Assembly (NCBI GenBank): GCA_035762175.1
Contig: DASTPP010000031.1
Span: 1-64,000 of the forward strand
Origin: DASTPP01 sp035762175
GTDB taxonomy: Bacteria > Myxococcota_A > Polyangia > Polyangiales > Polyangiaceae
Direction of reading: 5' to 3'
DNA: 64,000 nucleotides
In this document: positions 26,672 through 35,085 of the stretch, in pieces
Numbering within the stretch: position 1 is the first letter of the stretch
Layout: each line of letters opens with the position of its first letter
Position numbers and translations under genes: made by a program
The notes under the pieces: generated by a model
Seen by the model: only the letters and a program-made list of their open reading frames with translations
Told to the model about the DNA's origin: nothing
Databases searched by the model: none

Positions 26672-27624
26672 GGCGAGCCCGCCCGCCCGGCGCCGAGCAG
26701 CTGCGACAGGGCGGTCTCGTAGTAGCGGACGGCGACCTCGCACCGGGTCAACACGCCGCGGCAAATCTCGCCCAGCAGCTCGCCGCTGCGCCGCACGAGC
26801 GGGGCGAGGACGTGCTCGAACCACTCGGCGCCGTGGTCGTGATCGACGCCGACGTGCAGGCGCTGGTACGCGATCACGTCCGCCGGCACCCCGAGCCGGA
26901 CGCACCCGTCGACCATCGCCCGGAAGCGCCGCGACGCGGTCTGCTCGAGCACCCCGAGCGCGCCGAGCAGGCGCGGCGCGTAGCGGCGGTTGAGCCCGTA
27001 CATGAGGAGCTGGTTCGCGTTGGCGTAGACTTCGGGCAGCTCGGCGCGGTCGCGGTCGGCGCCCCGCGCGCCGAGCTGCCCGCGCATCCACGTGACCGAC
27101 GCGTCGAAGAGCGTCGTGTGCACGAGCCGCGGGTCGCCCTCGCCCATCTCGTCCCAGTAGTTCTCGCCGATCGCCAGCTTCACCCGGCCCGAAGTCCCGA
27201 GCTGAGCGAGCGCCATCAGGTCGTCGAACTTGCTGTCGACCTTCTCCTCGAAGGCGAAGAAGGTTGCCATCTCCGCCAGCGTCGCGCGCCCCTCGAGGTG
27301 GCTCGTGAGCCCGGCGATCAGCTCGGTGTGCCGCGCGGCCTGCGCGAAGTACCACGGCTCGAATTGCGAGGCGCGGTCCGGCAGCTCGTGCCGCGCCACC
27401 CTCGCGTCGAGGAGGTCGACCCAGGCGCGCTCGATGCGCTCGACCTCTTGCCGCTGCCGCCACCCGGGCACGGCCGCGAAGCCCTCGGGCTCCGCCAGCA
27501 GCGAGGTGTAGTGCCGGTGCAACTGGCGCTGGACGGCGAGGCCCTCGACGTCTTCCCCTTCGGGCGGCCCGGCCGCCGCCTCCTCCTGGGGGCGCAGGGC
27601 GGGTGAGATCAACATAGCGGGCAC
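26668..27624 (-). CDS. Haem-oxygenase-like di-metal oxidase (HDO) superfamily enzyme
   Basis: 318 residues, all helical, no signal. Candidate metal-ligand segments of the iron-containing redox/HDO superfamily (UndA, BesC, SznF type) are FAFEEKVDSKFDDLM (about 124-137), ENYWDEMGEGDPRLVH (154-169) and HVGVDHDHGAEWFEH (257-271). Known members use O2 and a diiron or iron site for N-oxygenation, desaturation or C-C cleavage of amino-acid or fatty-acid substrates. It is the first large gene of the block and so the likely key enzyme. Start GTG 27624 has a GGAGG; ATG 27615 is also possible. Substrate unknown. Confidence 0.82.
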   Translation of the reverse strand: MPAMLISPALRPQEEAAAGPPEGEDVEGLAVQRQLHRHYTSLLAEPEGFAAVPGWRQRQEVERIERAWVDLLDARVARHELPDRASQFEPWYFAQAARHTELIAGLTSHLEGRATLAEMATFFAFEEKVDSKFDDLMALAQLGTSGRVKLAIGENYWDEMGEGDPRLVHTTLFDASVTWMRGQLGARGADRDRAELPEVYANANQLLMYGLNRRYAPRLLGALGVLEQTASRRFRAMVDGCVRLGVPADVIAYQRLHVGVDHDHGAEWFEHVLAPLVRRSGELLGEICRGVLTRCEVAVRYYETALSQLLGAGRAGSP

Positions 27625-27686
27625 GCGCCTCCGCGGGGCCGCGCCTGCGCGGGGCCCGAATGGCTGAGCTGCTGGCGGTGTTCCAT
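27609..27686 (-). CDS. Possible 25-residue peptide overlapping the HDO start
   Basis: ATG 27686 opens a 25-codon frame, MEHRQQLSHS...ending RPRGGACPLC, stopping at 27609 and so overlapping the first codons of the HDO gene. An AAGGGAG site lies 11 nt upstream. The AT-rich leader ends right at this ATG, as expected for a true first gene. The double-Gly followed by ACPLC resembles a short precursor peptide with a two-Cys core, although a regulatory upstream ORF or chance cannot be excluded. Confidence 0.4.
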   Translation of the reverse strand: MEHRQQLSHSGPAQARPRGGACPLC

Positions 27687-27840
27687 GACGTTTGCTTCTC
27701 CCTTCAAATCAATCCGGTAACGTTCCGAAGGACGCCCAAGGCCACTTTCCTTTCTCCAACGGCCCCAATTTGTTAGTTTTTCTGGAGGCCCAGTGACGAT
27801 TGTTGGATAGATCGGAAATTACTTTTGGTAACTTTGGCGC
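27687..27840 (-). promoter_or_regulatory. AT-rich leader and promoter region of the HDO operon
   Basis: This is one of the few markedly AT-rich patches in the window. It holds the palindrome-like TTACTTTTGGTAA (about 27820-27832) and GGTAACGTTCC (about 27716-27726). Both contain GTAAC/GTTAC-type half-sites similar to the palindromes at 15609-15663. No clear -35/-10 pair can be assigned. Confidence 0.4.
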
Positions 27841-28129
27841 ACCGAGGCACCTTCACGGGCGCGAGTGCCCGCGACCTGCCCTCCAGAGAAGAAAGTCAGA
27901 GTTGCGCCAAGAGCACAGCTGTCCAACTGGACAGGCGACGCGTCGATCCGCTTTCGTAGACGGTCGTTTGCGCGCAGCTCGCCTTATCGGTTTGCCAACC
28001 GCCGCTTCGAGCTCGGCGGACGCCGCTTCGAGCCCGGCGGACGCCCCTTCGCCGAGGCGGTCGCGCGGCGCGCTCGACCGGAGGTGCGCTGGGGGTTCGC
28101 CACGGCGCGCACGGTGCCGCCGGAGCGGG
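27841..28129. other. Intergenic/decayed
   Basis: No intact gene. Two 18-bp near-repeats occur about 28010-28045 (CGCCGCTTCGAGC-CGGCGGA twice), giving a short RRFE-GG repeat in translation. It leads into the IS66 remnant. Confidence 0.4.
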
Positions 28130-28240
28130 CCGGCGCCGGCGATCGGCTACCTGGTCAAGCGGTGGCCGGGGCTGGTTCGCTTCGTCGACGACCCGCGCAC
28201 CCCCCTGGTCGACGACGGGGGCGAGCGCGGGAGCAGGCAG
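28130..28240 (+). mobile_element. IS66-family transposase fragment
   Basis: From 28142 one plus-strand frame reads IGYLVKRWPGLVRFVDDPRT followed by PLVDDGGERGSRQ. This matches the C-terminal signature of IS66 TnpC transposases (xxYxLxxWPxLTRFLxDxxIPLDNNxxER), with the NN changed to DD. Only about 35 codons remain, without the DDE catalytic core or inverted repeats. It is a dead scrap between the biosynthetic block and the sugar importer. Confidence 0.65.
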
Positions 28241-28288
28241 AGGCGTTTGACGCCGCCCCCCGACGCCCGCCGGGGGTACGCCCGTCGC

Positions 28289-29248
28289 TCAGCCCTTGGC
28301 GGCGCCGAGGGTCAGGCCCGCGACGAACTGCCGCTGCAAGACGAAGAACACGATGAGCGTCGGCAGGGCGGCGATGACCGAGCCGGCGGAGAGCAGGTTG
28401 TAGTCGGTGAAGAAGGGCCCGCGCAGGTTCTGCAGCGACGAGGTCACGGGGTACTTGTCGCCCTGGCTCATGAAGGCGACGGCCCAGAAGAAGTCGTTAT
28501 AGACCCAGGTGAACTCGAGCGTCGCGAGCGCCGCGAGCGGGGGCCGGCAGAGGGGCAAGATGATTTGCCAGAACTGCCGCACGACGCCGGCGCCGTCGAC
28601 GAGGGCGGCCTCGGTCAGCTCGGCCGGCAGCGACTTCATGTAGTTGCTGAGCACGAAGGCGCAGAAGCCGGTCTGGAACGCGACGTGGGTGACGATGACG
28701 GCCCAGTAGCTGTTGTAGAGCTTGCCCGACTCGCTGAGCCAGAAGGGCACCTCGAGCTCGTTGTAGAGCCGGTAGAGCGGCACCAAGAGGGCCTGCTGGG
28801 GCAGCAGGTTGGCGGCGGTGAAGAGGCCGAGCAGGGCGACGTTCGAGCGGCGCGAGAAGCGCGCGACCACGAACGCGACGCTCGAGGCCAGCAAGAGCGC
28901 GAGCGCCACCGCGGGCACGGTGATGAGCAGCGAGTTGGCGAAGCCCTGGGCGAAGCCGCCCTGGCGCCAGGCGTTCTGGTAGTTGGCGAGCGTGAAGCCG
29001 CCGAACGAGAGGTAGCCGTGCGTCGAGGTGTAGGCGTAATCGCGCAGCGAGTTGTACACCGCCCACGCCACCGGGAAGGCCCAGGCGAGCGCCAGCGAGG
29101 CGAGGACCGCGTGCAGGGCGAACGGCGGCCGGCGGCCCCGGCGCGCGGCGGCGGCTCCGAAGGCCTCGGCGGTCCCGGCGGCTCCGGCGGCCCCGGCGGC
29201 CTTGGGGGCGCGGTCGCTGGCCGCCCCGGGCGGCGCCCCGCCGCTCAC
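28289..29248 (-). CDS. Carbohydrate ABC transporter permease (MalG-like)
   Basis: 319 residues from GTG 29248, with an Ala/Gly-rich head then six membrane segments. The permease EAA loop is present (ELTEAALVDGAGVVRQFWQI, then ILPLCRPPLAALA), as in CUT1-family permeases. It imports sugar with the partner permease just upstream and the binding lipoprotein at 30343-31689. Its start lies in a duplicated copy of the malF-malG junction, so the normal translational overlap has been replaced by a 49-bp spacer. No ATPase gene is present here. Confidence 0.93.
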   Translation of the reverse strand: MSGGAPPGAASDRAPKAAGAAGAAGTAEAFGAAAARRGRRPPFALHAVLASLALAWAFPVAWAVYNSLRDYAYTSTHGYLSFGGFTLANYQNAWRQGGFAQGFANSLLITVPAVALALLLASSVAFVVARFSRRSNVALLGLFTAANLLPQQALLVPLYRLYNELEVPFWLSESGKLYNSYWAVIVTHVAFQTGFCAFVLSNYMKSLPAELTEAALVDGAGVVRQFWQIILPLCRPPLAALATLEFTWVYNDFFWAVAFMSQGDKYPVTSSLQNLRGPFFTDYNLLSAGSVIAALPTLIVFFVLQRQFVAGLTLGAAKG

Positions 29249-29341
29249 GCGCCGCCCTCTTCTTTCAGGATGGTGGGCAGGGAAAGCATGACGCCGCTCA
29301 CGTGTTGCCCTCTTCTTTGAGGATGGCGGGCAGGTAGAGCA
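29241..29341. repeat. Tandem duplication of the permease-permease junction
   Basis: 29241-29288 repeats 29294-29341 at an offset of 53 bp, about 83% identical over 48 bp. Both copies begin CCGCTCACG (minus strand CGTGAGCGG), which holds an overlapping GTG start and TGA stop. The upstream permease stops in one copy while the downstream permease starts in the other. Confidence 0.85.
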
Positions 29342-30401
29342 CGACGAAGACGAGCGAGATGACCAGCATGATGGTCGCCAGGGCCGCCCCGAAGGGGATG
29401 CGCTGCCCCTCGCCCACGACGTTGCTGAACACGAGGGCCCCGATGAGCTCGAGCCCGTTGCGCCCGTGGTTGATCACCCAGACGAGGTCGAAGGCGCGCA
29501 GCGACTCGACGACGGTGACGACCACGACGACGACGTTGGTGGGGCGCATCGCCGGGAAGACGACGTGCCAGAAGGCCTGGGCGGCCGAGGCGCCGTCGAG
29601 CGCGGCGGCCTCGCGCAGCGAAGGGTCGACGCCCTTCAGCCCGGCCAGGTAGAGCAGCATGATGTAGCCCGCGTGCCTCCAGCCGCCCGCGACGAGCACG
29701 GCCCAGAGGTTGACGGACGGGTCGCCGTACCAGTCGACCGCGCGCGCGCCGTGCAGGCCGAGGGCGGCGTTGAGCAGGCCCTGGTCGCGGCTGTAAATGA
29801 GCTGCCAGATGAAGCCGGTCAGCGCGAGCGAGAGCACCACCGGCAGGAAGAACGCGCTCTGGTAGAGGCGCCCGCCGCGCAGCTCGCGGTCGAGCAGCAC
29901 CGCGAGCAGCACGCCCAGCACGGTGGGCGCGGCGAAGAAGGTCGCGAGCCAGACGAGGTTGTGGCCCAGCGCCGGCGCGAAGGGCGGGTAGTTGGTGACG
30001 ACCTCGACGTAGTTCTTCAGGCCCACCCAGCGGGCGTCGCCGAGGCTGCCGAAGCCGTCCCAGTTGGTGAACGAGAGGCCGACCGTGGTCAGGGCGGGCA
30101 GCCAGACGAGCCCGACGACGAGCGCGGCGGGCAGGGCGGCCATGAAGAAGAGCGCGGCCCGGTCGCCGGCGCCGAGCCGCCGCGAGCGCCCGCGGCGGGG
30201 GCGATTGGGGCGGCTCGGGGGGGGCGCGCTACCCGCGCCGGCGCCACCGGCGGCGAGGCCACCCGCGCCGGCGGCGCCGGCCTCGGCGCCACCCGCGCCG
30301 GCGCCGCTCGCCTCGACGCTGGGCGCGCCGGGCGCGCCGGCCTCAGGGGGCGTTGCCGAAGATGGATTGCTTTTGCCGCTCGATGCTGTTGACGAGGCCA
30401 T
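29298..30401 (-). CDS. Carbohydrate ABC transporter permease (MalF-like)
   Basis: 367 residues: a low-complexity Ala/Gly/Pro head of about 75 residues, a basic segment (RPNRPRRGRSRRLGAGDRAA), then six membrane helices with the CUT1 EAA loop (SLREAALDGASAAQAF-type, DPSLREAAALDGASAAQAFW). It forms the channel with the MalG-like protein. The start ATG 30401 lies within the 3' end of the binding-protein gene (59-bp overlap), so it may instead start further in, but no better codon is seen. The end is IL-KEEGNT. Confidence 0.92.
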   Translation of the reverse strand: MASSTASSGKSNPSSATPPEAGAPGAPSVEASGAGAGGAEAGAAGAGGLAAGGAGAGSAPPPSRPNRPRRGRSRRLGAGDRAALFFMAALPAALVVGLVWLPALTTVGLSFTNWDGFGSLGDARWVGLKNYVEVVTNYPPFAPALGHNLVWLATFFAAPTVLGVLLAVLLDRELRGGRLYQSAFFLPVVLSLALTGFIWQLIYSRDQGLLNAALGLHGARAVDWYGDPSVNLWAVLVAGGWRHAGYIMLLYLAGLKGVDPSLREAAALDGASAAQAFWHVVFPAMRPTNVVVVVVTVVESLRAFDLVWVINHGRNGLELIGALVFSNVVGEGQRIPFGAALATIMLVISLVFVVLYLPAILKEEGNT

Positions 30402-31689
30402 CGACGTCGTTCGGGCTCTTGAGAAACGTCTGGATCGACGGGATGATCACGTTGCTCGCGAAGTCGGGCCGGGTGTCGCGGTCGAGAAACTGCGCGATCG
30501 ACTTGGCCTTGCTCACGAACTCGACGGCCTTCTTCTGCAGGGCGGTGTAGCCGCTGGTGTCGGCGCCGGCGTTGACGGCGATGAGCGAGGGGTCGGCGCG
30601 CACCGAGAAGCCCTCGGCCTCGGGGGTGCCGAGGTAGGCGAGCAGGGCCTTGGCGCCGGCCTCGTTCTTGGGGCGCCGGGCCATCATGAACCCGTCGATG
30701 GGGGCCTCGATGGCGTCGGCGCCGATGGCCGGGTCGACTTCGGGGAAGTTGAAGAAGTCGAGGTCGTCGCGCTCGGCCCCCTCGGGGAACTGCCAGCCGA
30801 CGAACATGCCGAAGAGGTACATGCCCGCCTGCTTGCGCTGCAGCGCCTGGGCGGCCTCTTGCCAGGTGCGGCCGAGCGCGGCCTCTTGGTGGTAGGGCAG
30901 GAGGCCCCGCCAGACGTCGAACACGCGCCGGACTTCGGGGCCGTTCCAAGGTTTGCGGCCGGCCATGAGCTCGACGTGGAAGGGGTAGCCGTTGAGGCGA
31001 AGGTCGAGCTGGTCGAAGGTGCCCATCGCGGGCCAGCCGTCTTTGTCGCCGAACGCGAGCGGCACCAGGCCGTCTTTCTGCATCTGCTTGCCGAGGGCGA
31101 CGAGCTCGTCGAGCGTCTTCGGCGGCGCGTAGCCCCGGGCCGCGAAGACGCTCTTGCGGTAGAAGACGCCCCACGGGTAGTTGGTGAAGGGCACGAAGTA
31201 GGGCTTGCCGTCGCGCGCGGTCGACGCCTCGCGCAGCGCCGGCGAGAAGCCCTTGAGGCCCGCCCAGACGTCGCTGAGGTCGCCGGCGAGGCCCTTCTCG
31301 GCGAAGAAGCGCATGCGGTAGCCGGCGAACCAGGTAAAGACGTCGTCGGGGCTGCCCTGCAGGTAGCCGGTGATCTGCTCTTGGAAGGTGTTGCGGTCGA
31401 TCGTGTTGACCTTGACCGCGAGCGGGGCGTGCCCCTGTTGGAACCGCTCGACGACGCCGGCCAGGGCGGCGCGCGGGGCGGCGTCCGACTGGTTCGAGCC
31501 GAGGGTGAGGGTGCCGCCGGCCGCCGGGCCGCCCTCGGCCTTCGACCGGCCGCCGCAGGCGGCGAGCGCGCCGCCGGCGACGACCCCCGCGGCGCCCCGC
31601 AGCAGCGCGCGGCGGGCCAGGGCGAGCCCCGCGACCGAGGGGGGCACGAGCGACGCGAGGTACTCGGCGGAGGACGCGGGGCGTGTCAT
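30343..31689 (-). CDS. Sugar ABC transporter substrate-binding lipoprotein
   Basis: 448 residues from ATG 31689 with an AGAGG site. The N-terminus has a Tat-like twin Arg (LARRALLRGAAGVVAGG) leading to lipobox LAAC, so it is an exported lipoprotein. The mature part is an extracellular solute-binding protein family 1 fold (DVFTWFAGYRMRFFAEKGLA; FVPFTNYPWGVFYRKSVFAA; KKAVEFVSKAKSIAQFLDRD). First gene of the importer operon and divergent from the GH42 beta-galactosidase, so a galactoside is the likely substrate (inference). Confidence 0.93.
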   Translation of the reverse strand: MTRPASSAEYLASLVPPSVAGLALARRALLRGAAGVVAGGALAACGGRSKAEGGPAAGGTLTLGSNQSDAAPRAALAGVVERFQQGHAPLAVKVNTIDRNTFQEQITGYLQGSPDDVFTWFAGYRMRFFAEKGLAGDLSDVWAGLKGFSPALREASTARDGKPYFVPFTNYPWGVFYRKSVFAARGYAPPKTLDELVALGKQMQKDGLVPLAFGDKDGWPAMGTFDQLDLRLNGYPFHVELMAGRKPWNGPEVRRVFDVWRGLLPYHQEAALGRTWQEAAQALQRKQAGMYLFGMFVGWQFPEGAERDDLDFFNFPEVDPAIGADAIEAPIDGFMMARRPKNEAGAKALLAYLGTPEAEGFSVRADPSLIAVNAGADTSGYTALQKKAVEFVSKAKSIAQFLDRDTRPDFASNVIIPSIQTFLKSPNDVDGLVNSIERQKQSIFGNAP

Positions 31690-31851
31690 CGTGCCTCTTT
31701 CGGGAGGGCTCGGGTTCGGGCGCGGCGCCGCCCGGGGGCGACGGCGCGCGAGCGCGCTCGAGCGGGCCGGGGGCTTTGTGCCATACCGCCGCCGCGCGGC
31801 GGCCGTCAAGGCCCGCCGGGCCGCCGGTGCAGGGGCGCGTTTCGGTTGACT

Positions 31852-31865
31852 CCGGAACGCTCCGG
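31852..31865. promoter_or_regulatory. Possible operator between importer and GH42 genes
   Basis: CCGGA-ACGC-TCCGG, a 5-bp perfect inverted repeat with a 4-bp centre, 17 bp before the GH42 start in the 192-bp divergent intergenic region. Such sites are common for LacI-type control, but no regulator gene is adjacent and the arms are short and GC-only. Confidence 0.3.
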
Positions 31866-31881
31866 GCCGAGCCTCGTCGCC

Positions 31882-33906
31882 ATGCGCCAATGGCCCGCGG
31901 GCTCGATCGCGCTGGGGGGCGACTACAACCCCGAGCAGTGGCCCGAGTCGACCTGGCTCGAGGACGTGCGCCTGATGCGCGAGGCGGGCGTGACCTTCGT
32001 CACCGTCGGCGTCTTCGCCTGGTCGCTGCTCGAGCCGGCCCCGGGCCGCTACGACACCGGCTGGCTCGACCGCGCGCTCGACCTCTTGCACCGCCACGAC
32101 GTCGCCGTCGACCTGGCCACCGGCACCGCCTCGCCCCCGCCCTGGCTCGCCCGCGACCCCGACGCCCTGCTGCCGGTCACCCGCGAGGGCCTGCGGCTCT
32201 GGCCCGGGGCCCGGCAGCACTACTGCCCCCACGCGCCGGCCTACCGCGAGCGCGCCTTGCTCTTGGTCGAGCACCTCGCCCGCCGCTACCACGGCCACCC
32301 CGCCCTCGCCCTCTGGCACGTCGGCAACGAGTACGGCTGCCACCACGTGCCCTGCTACTGCGACCGCTGCGCCGTCGCCTTCCGCGGCTGGCTGCGGGCG
32401 CGCTACGGCTCGGCCGACGCCCTCAACGAGGCCTGGGGCACCTCCTTCTGGAGCCAGCGCTACGCCGACTTCGACGAGGTGCTGCCGCCCCGCCTCGCCC
32501 CGGCGGCCAGCAACCCGACCCAGGTGCTCGACTACCGCCGGTTCACGTCCGACGCGCTGCTCGCGCTCTACGTCGCCGAGCGCGAGGTGCTGCGCCGCTG
32601 GTCGCCCGGCGTGCCCGTCACGACGAACTTCATGACGCACAGCCACTTCCGGCACATCGACTACTTCCGCTGGGCGCCCGAGCAAGACGTCGTCAGCACC
32701 GACCACTACGCCGTCGCCCGCCTGCCCGACCCCGAGGCCGAGCTGTCGTTCGCGGCGGCGCTCACCCGGGGCATCGCCGGCGGCGCGCCCTGGCTGCTCA
32801 TGGAGCACGCCCCGAGCGCGGTGAACTGGCAGCCGATCAACCACGCCAAGCCCCCCGGCGCCCTCTTGCGCCACAGCCTCACGCACGTGGCCCACGGCGC
32901 CGACGCGCTCGGGTTCTTCCAGTGGCGGGCCTCGCGCGCCGGGTCCGAGAAGTTTCACTCGGCGCTCGTGCCCCACGCCGGCACCGACACGCGGCTCTGG
33001 CGCGAGGTGGTCGAGCTCGGCCGGGTCTGCGGCCGGCTGGGTGAGGTCGTCGGCACCCGGGTCGAGGCCGAGGTCGCCGTGCTCTGGTGCTACCAGGCCG
33101 GCTGGGCCTGCGACCAAGAGTCGCACCCGAGCGAGCTCGTGCGCTACGGCGACGACGCGCACGCGCTGCACCGCGCCTTGCGCGCGCGCGGCGTCGCCGC
33201 CGACGTCGTGCACCCCGAGTCCGACCTGAGCCGCTACCGGCTCGTCGTCGTGCCGACCCTCTACGCCTGCACCGACGCCGCCGTCGCGCGCGTCGCCGCG
33301 GCCGTCGCAGCGGGCGCCACGCTGCTCGTCACCTTCTTTTCGGGCATCGTCGACGAGCACGACCACGTGCGGCTCGGGGGCTACCCGGGCGCGTTCCGCG
33401 AGCTGCTCGGCGTCCGGGTCGAAGAGTTCGCCCCCCTCGCGGCCGGCGCCCGCGTGCGGCTCGACCTCGTCGACGGCGCCGACGGCGCCGAGCCCGGGGC
33501 CGCCTGGACGGCCCACACCTGGACCGAGCACCTGCACCTCGCCGGGGCGCAGGCGGTCGCGACCTACCGCGACGGCCCCTTGCCCGGCGTGCCGGCCGTC
33601 ACCCGCCGCCCCCACCCCGGCGGGGCCGCCTGGTACCTCGCCACCCGCCTCGACGACGACGCGCTCGGCGCCGTCGTCGACCGCGCGCTCGCCGACGCCC
33701 GCGTGCGCCCCGCCGCCCCGGCCCCCCCCGGCGTCGAGCTCGTCCGGCGCCGCGGCGAGGGCCGCTCGTTCCTCTTTGCCATCAACCACGGCGCCGACCC
33801 CGCTTCGATCGTGGCGCGGGGGCACGATCTCGTCGCCGACGCGCCCGTCGACGGCGCCCTCGTGCTCGCCCCCGGCGCCGTCGCCGTCGTGCGAGAGAGC
33901 GCCTGA
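31882..33906 (+). CDS. Beta-galactosidase, glycoside hydrolase family 42
   Basis: 674 residues from ATG 31882 with the GH42 plan: TIM barrel (GGDYNPEQWPESTWLEDVRL at the start), acid/base Glu150 in LWHVGNEYG, and nucleophile Glu307 in LLMEHAPSAVNW. Cysteines C115, C153, C158/C160 and C163 (CHHVPCYCDRC) form the structural zinc site of the family. Trimerisation and C-terminal beta domains follow. Cleaves terminal beta-galactosides. No signal peptide, so cytosolic, acting on sugar brought in by the divergent ABC importer. Length is typical. Confidence 0.95.
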   Translation: MRQWPAGSIALGGDYNPEQWPESTWLEDVRLMREAGVTFVTVGVFAWSLLEPAPGRYDTGWLDRALDLLHRHDVAVDLATGTASPPPWLARDPDALLPVTREGLRLWPGARQHYCPHAPAYRERALLLVEHLARRYHGHPALALWHVGNEYGCHHVPCYCDRCAVAFRGWLRARYGSADALNEAWGTSFWSQRYADFDEVLPPRLAPAASNPTQVLDYRRFTSDALLALYVAEREVLRRWSPGVPVTTNFMTHSHFRHIDYFRWAPEQDVVSTDHYAVARLPDPEAELSFAAALTRGIAGGAPWLLMEHAPSAVNWQPINHAKPPGALLRHSLTHVAHGADALGFFQWRASRAGSEKFHSALVPHAGTDTRLWREVVELGRVCGRLGEVVGTRVEAEVAVLWCYQAGWACDQESHPSELVRYGDDAHALHRALRARGVAADVVHPESDLSRYRLVVVPTLYACTDAAVARVAAAVAAGATLLVTFFSGIVDEHDHVRLGGYPGAFRELLGVRVEEFAPLAAGARVRLDLVDGADGAEPGAAWTAHTWTEHLHLAGAQAVATYRDGPLPGVPAVTRRPHPGGAAWYLATRLDDDALGAVVDRALADARVRPAAPAPPGVELVRRRGEGRSFLFAINHGADPASIVARGHDLVADAPVDGALVLAPGAVAVVRESA

Positions 33907-33942
33907 ACTGTCGCGCGGAGCGGACTCGCCCCGCCGTTCGTG

Positions 33943-35085
33943 TCAGGGCGGGCAGACGTAGGCGCCCTCGCCGGTTTCGTAAAACGTGTGATCGCTGCCG
34001 CAGCCGAAGTATTCGAGCATGCAGGTGCGCTTCTCTTTGACCGCGCCCGTGGCCAGGTTGACGCGCAGCTCGAGCCCGCCTGACAGCCAGGGGCCGAAGA
34101 CGAGGTAGCCGTAATATTCGGGGCAGATGTTGAGCAGCTCGTAGTTGCCGTCCTGGCCGCCCTCGCCGGCGGTGAGGACCACCTCGGTCGCCGTCTCCGA
34201 CGACTTCGTGAGCGGTATGACGTTGTGCTGGCCGAGCTGGAACAGGTTGGCGAAGTACTGGCCGCCCTCCTGGCGCAGGGTGAACGTCGCGTCGTAGTCG
34301 ATGAAGTTGTTCGCCACCGTGCAGGGGACATCGGGGACGTCGTCCATCGTGTTGCGCACGCCGATCACGTGGAACCGGGCCGCGTCGAGGTCGCCCGACG
34401 CGAGCGGCGCGCAGGCGACGGGCAGCGGGTCGGCGTTCGAGGGCTCGCAGGCGTGGGCGCCCTGCGAGGCCACGTCGAGCTTGAACTCGAAGCCGTCGCA
34501 GCTGTAGTGATCTTCGACGCGGCACTGGCGCGTGAAGGTGATTTCGCCGGTGGCGCGGTCGACGTGGCCCTCGATCGTGCCCGTGAGGGTGTTGTAAAAG
34601 TCTGAGTAAGGGTAGCCGGTGTACTCGGGGCAAATGGTGAAGACCTCGTACCCGTCGTAGTTGGAGAGCTCGGCCGAGAAGTTGAGCTGGGTGGCGGTCG
34701 TGGCCGCGTTCAGCCGAATGGCCTGGGTCTCTTCGTGGCCGAGCGGCGCGAGAAAGTAGGCGGTGTCTTTCCAGAAGAGGTGGTAGCGCTCGTTCGCCGT
34801 CTCGTCCCAGGCGATGATGTCGCAGCTCGGGCCGTCGGGGTTGTACATGTCGATGTCTTCGTAATGGCGCGCGGTCGTCACGCGGAAGCTCGCGTCGTAG
34901 AACTTCATCGGCGCACAGGCGGCGTCGGCGCTCGCGGCCACGACCTCGGCCGCGCCGAGGCCCGCGCCCTCGACGCTCGGGGCGGGCGCCGCCTCGGGGG
35001 CGCAGCCCAGGGCCAGCGCGCCCAGCAGGGGCGAGGCGAGGGCGATCACGGTCGAAGAAGAGGGGCGCTTGTTGCGGCTACGCAT
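33943..35085 (-). CDS. Lipoprotein with two copies of an uncharacterised domain
   Basis: 380 residues from ATG 35085 with a strong CAGGAG site. Signal with lipobox LALGC. The mature protein is two homologous halves (about 55-205 and 215-375). Each starts CAPM/CAPL, has DxxxFRV or RFHV, a YF-APLG/ANLFQLG block, NYDGYEVFTICPEYTGY or NYELLNICPEYYGY, then a strand pair and a paired-Cys end (RQCRVEDHYSCDGFEF and RTCMLEYFGCGSDHTF). Eight or more conserved Cys suggest disulphides outside the inner membrane. No known family recognised. Convergent with GH42, gap 36 bp. Confidence 0.82.
   Translation of the reverse strand: MRSRNKRPSSSTVIALASPLLGALALGCAPEAAPAPSVEGAGLGAAEVVAASADAACAPMKFYDASFRVTTARHYEDIDMYNPDGPSCDIIAWDETANERYHLFWKDTAYFLAPLGHEETQAIRLNAATTATQLNFSAELSNYDGYEVFTICPEYTGYPYSDFYNTLTGTIEGHVDRATGEITFTRQCRVEDHYSCDGFEFKLDVASQGAHACEPSNADPLPVACAPLASGDLDAARFHVIGVRNTMDDVPDVPCTVANNFIDYDATFTLRQEGGQYFANLFQLGQHNVIPLTKSSETATEVVLTAGEGGQDGNYELLNICPEYYGYLVFGPWLSGGLELRVNLATGAVKEKRTCMLEYFGCGSDHTFYETGEGAYVCPP

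Noticed and set aside
28289..31689. Assigning the importer to maltose (malEFG)
   Set aside because: The neighbour is a GH42 beta-galactosidase and the permeases carry only family-level motifs, so no gene symbol is justified.
30064..33906. A 1280-residue plus-strand protein including the GH42 enzyme
   Set aside because: The first 600 codons are antisense to the permease and binding-protein genes; GH42 starts cleanly at 31882.
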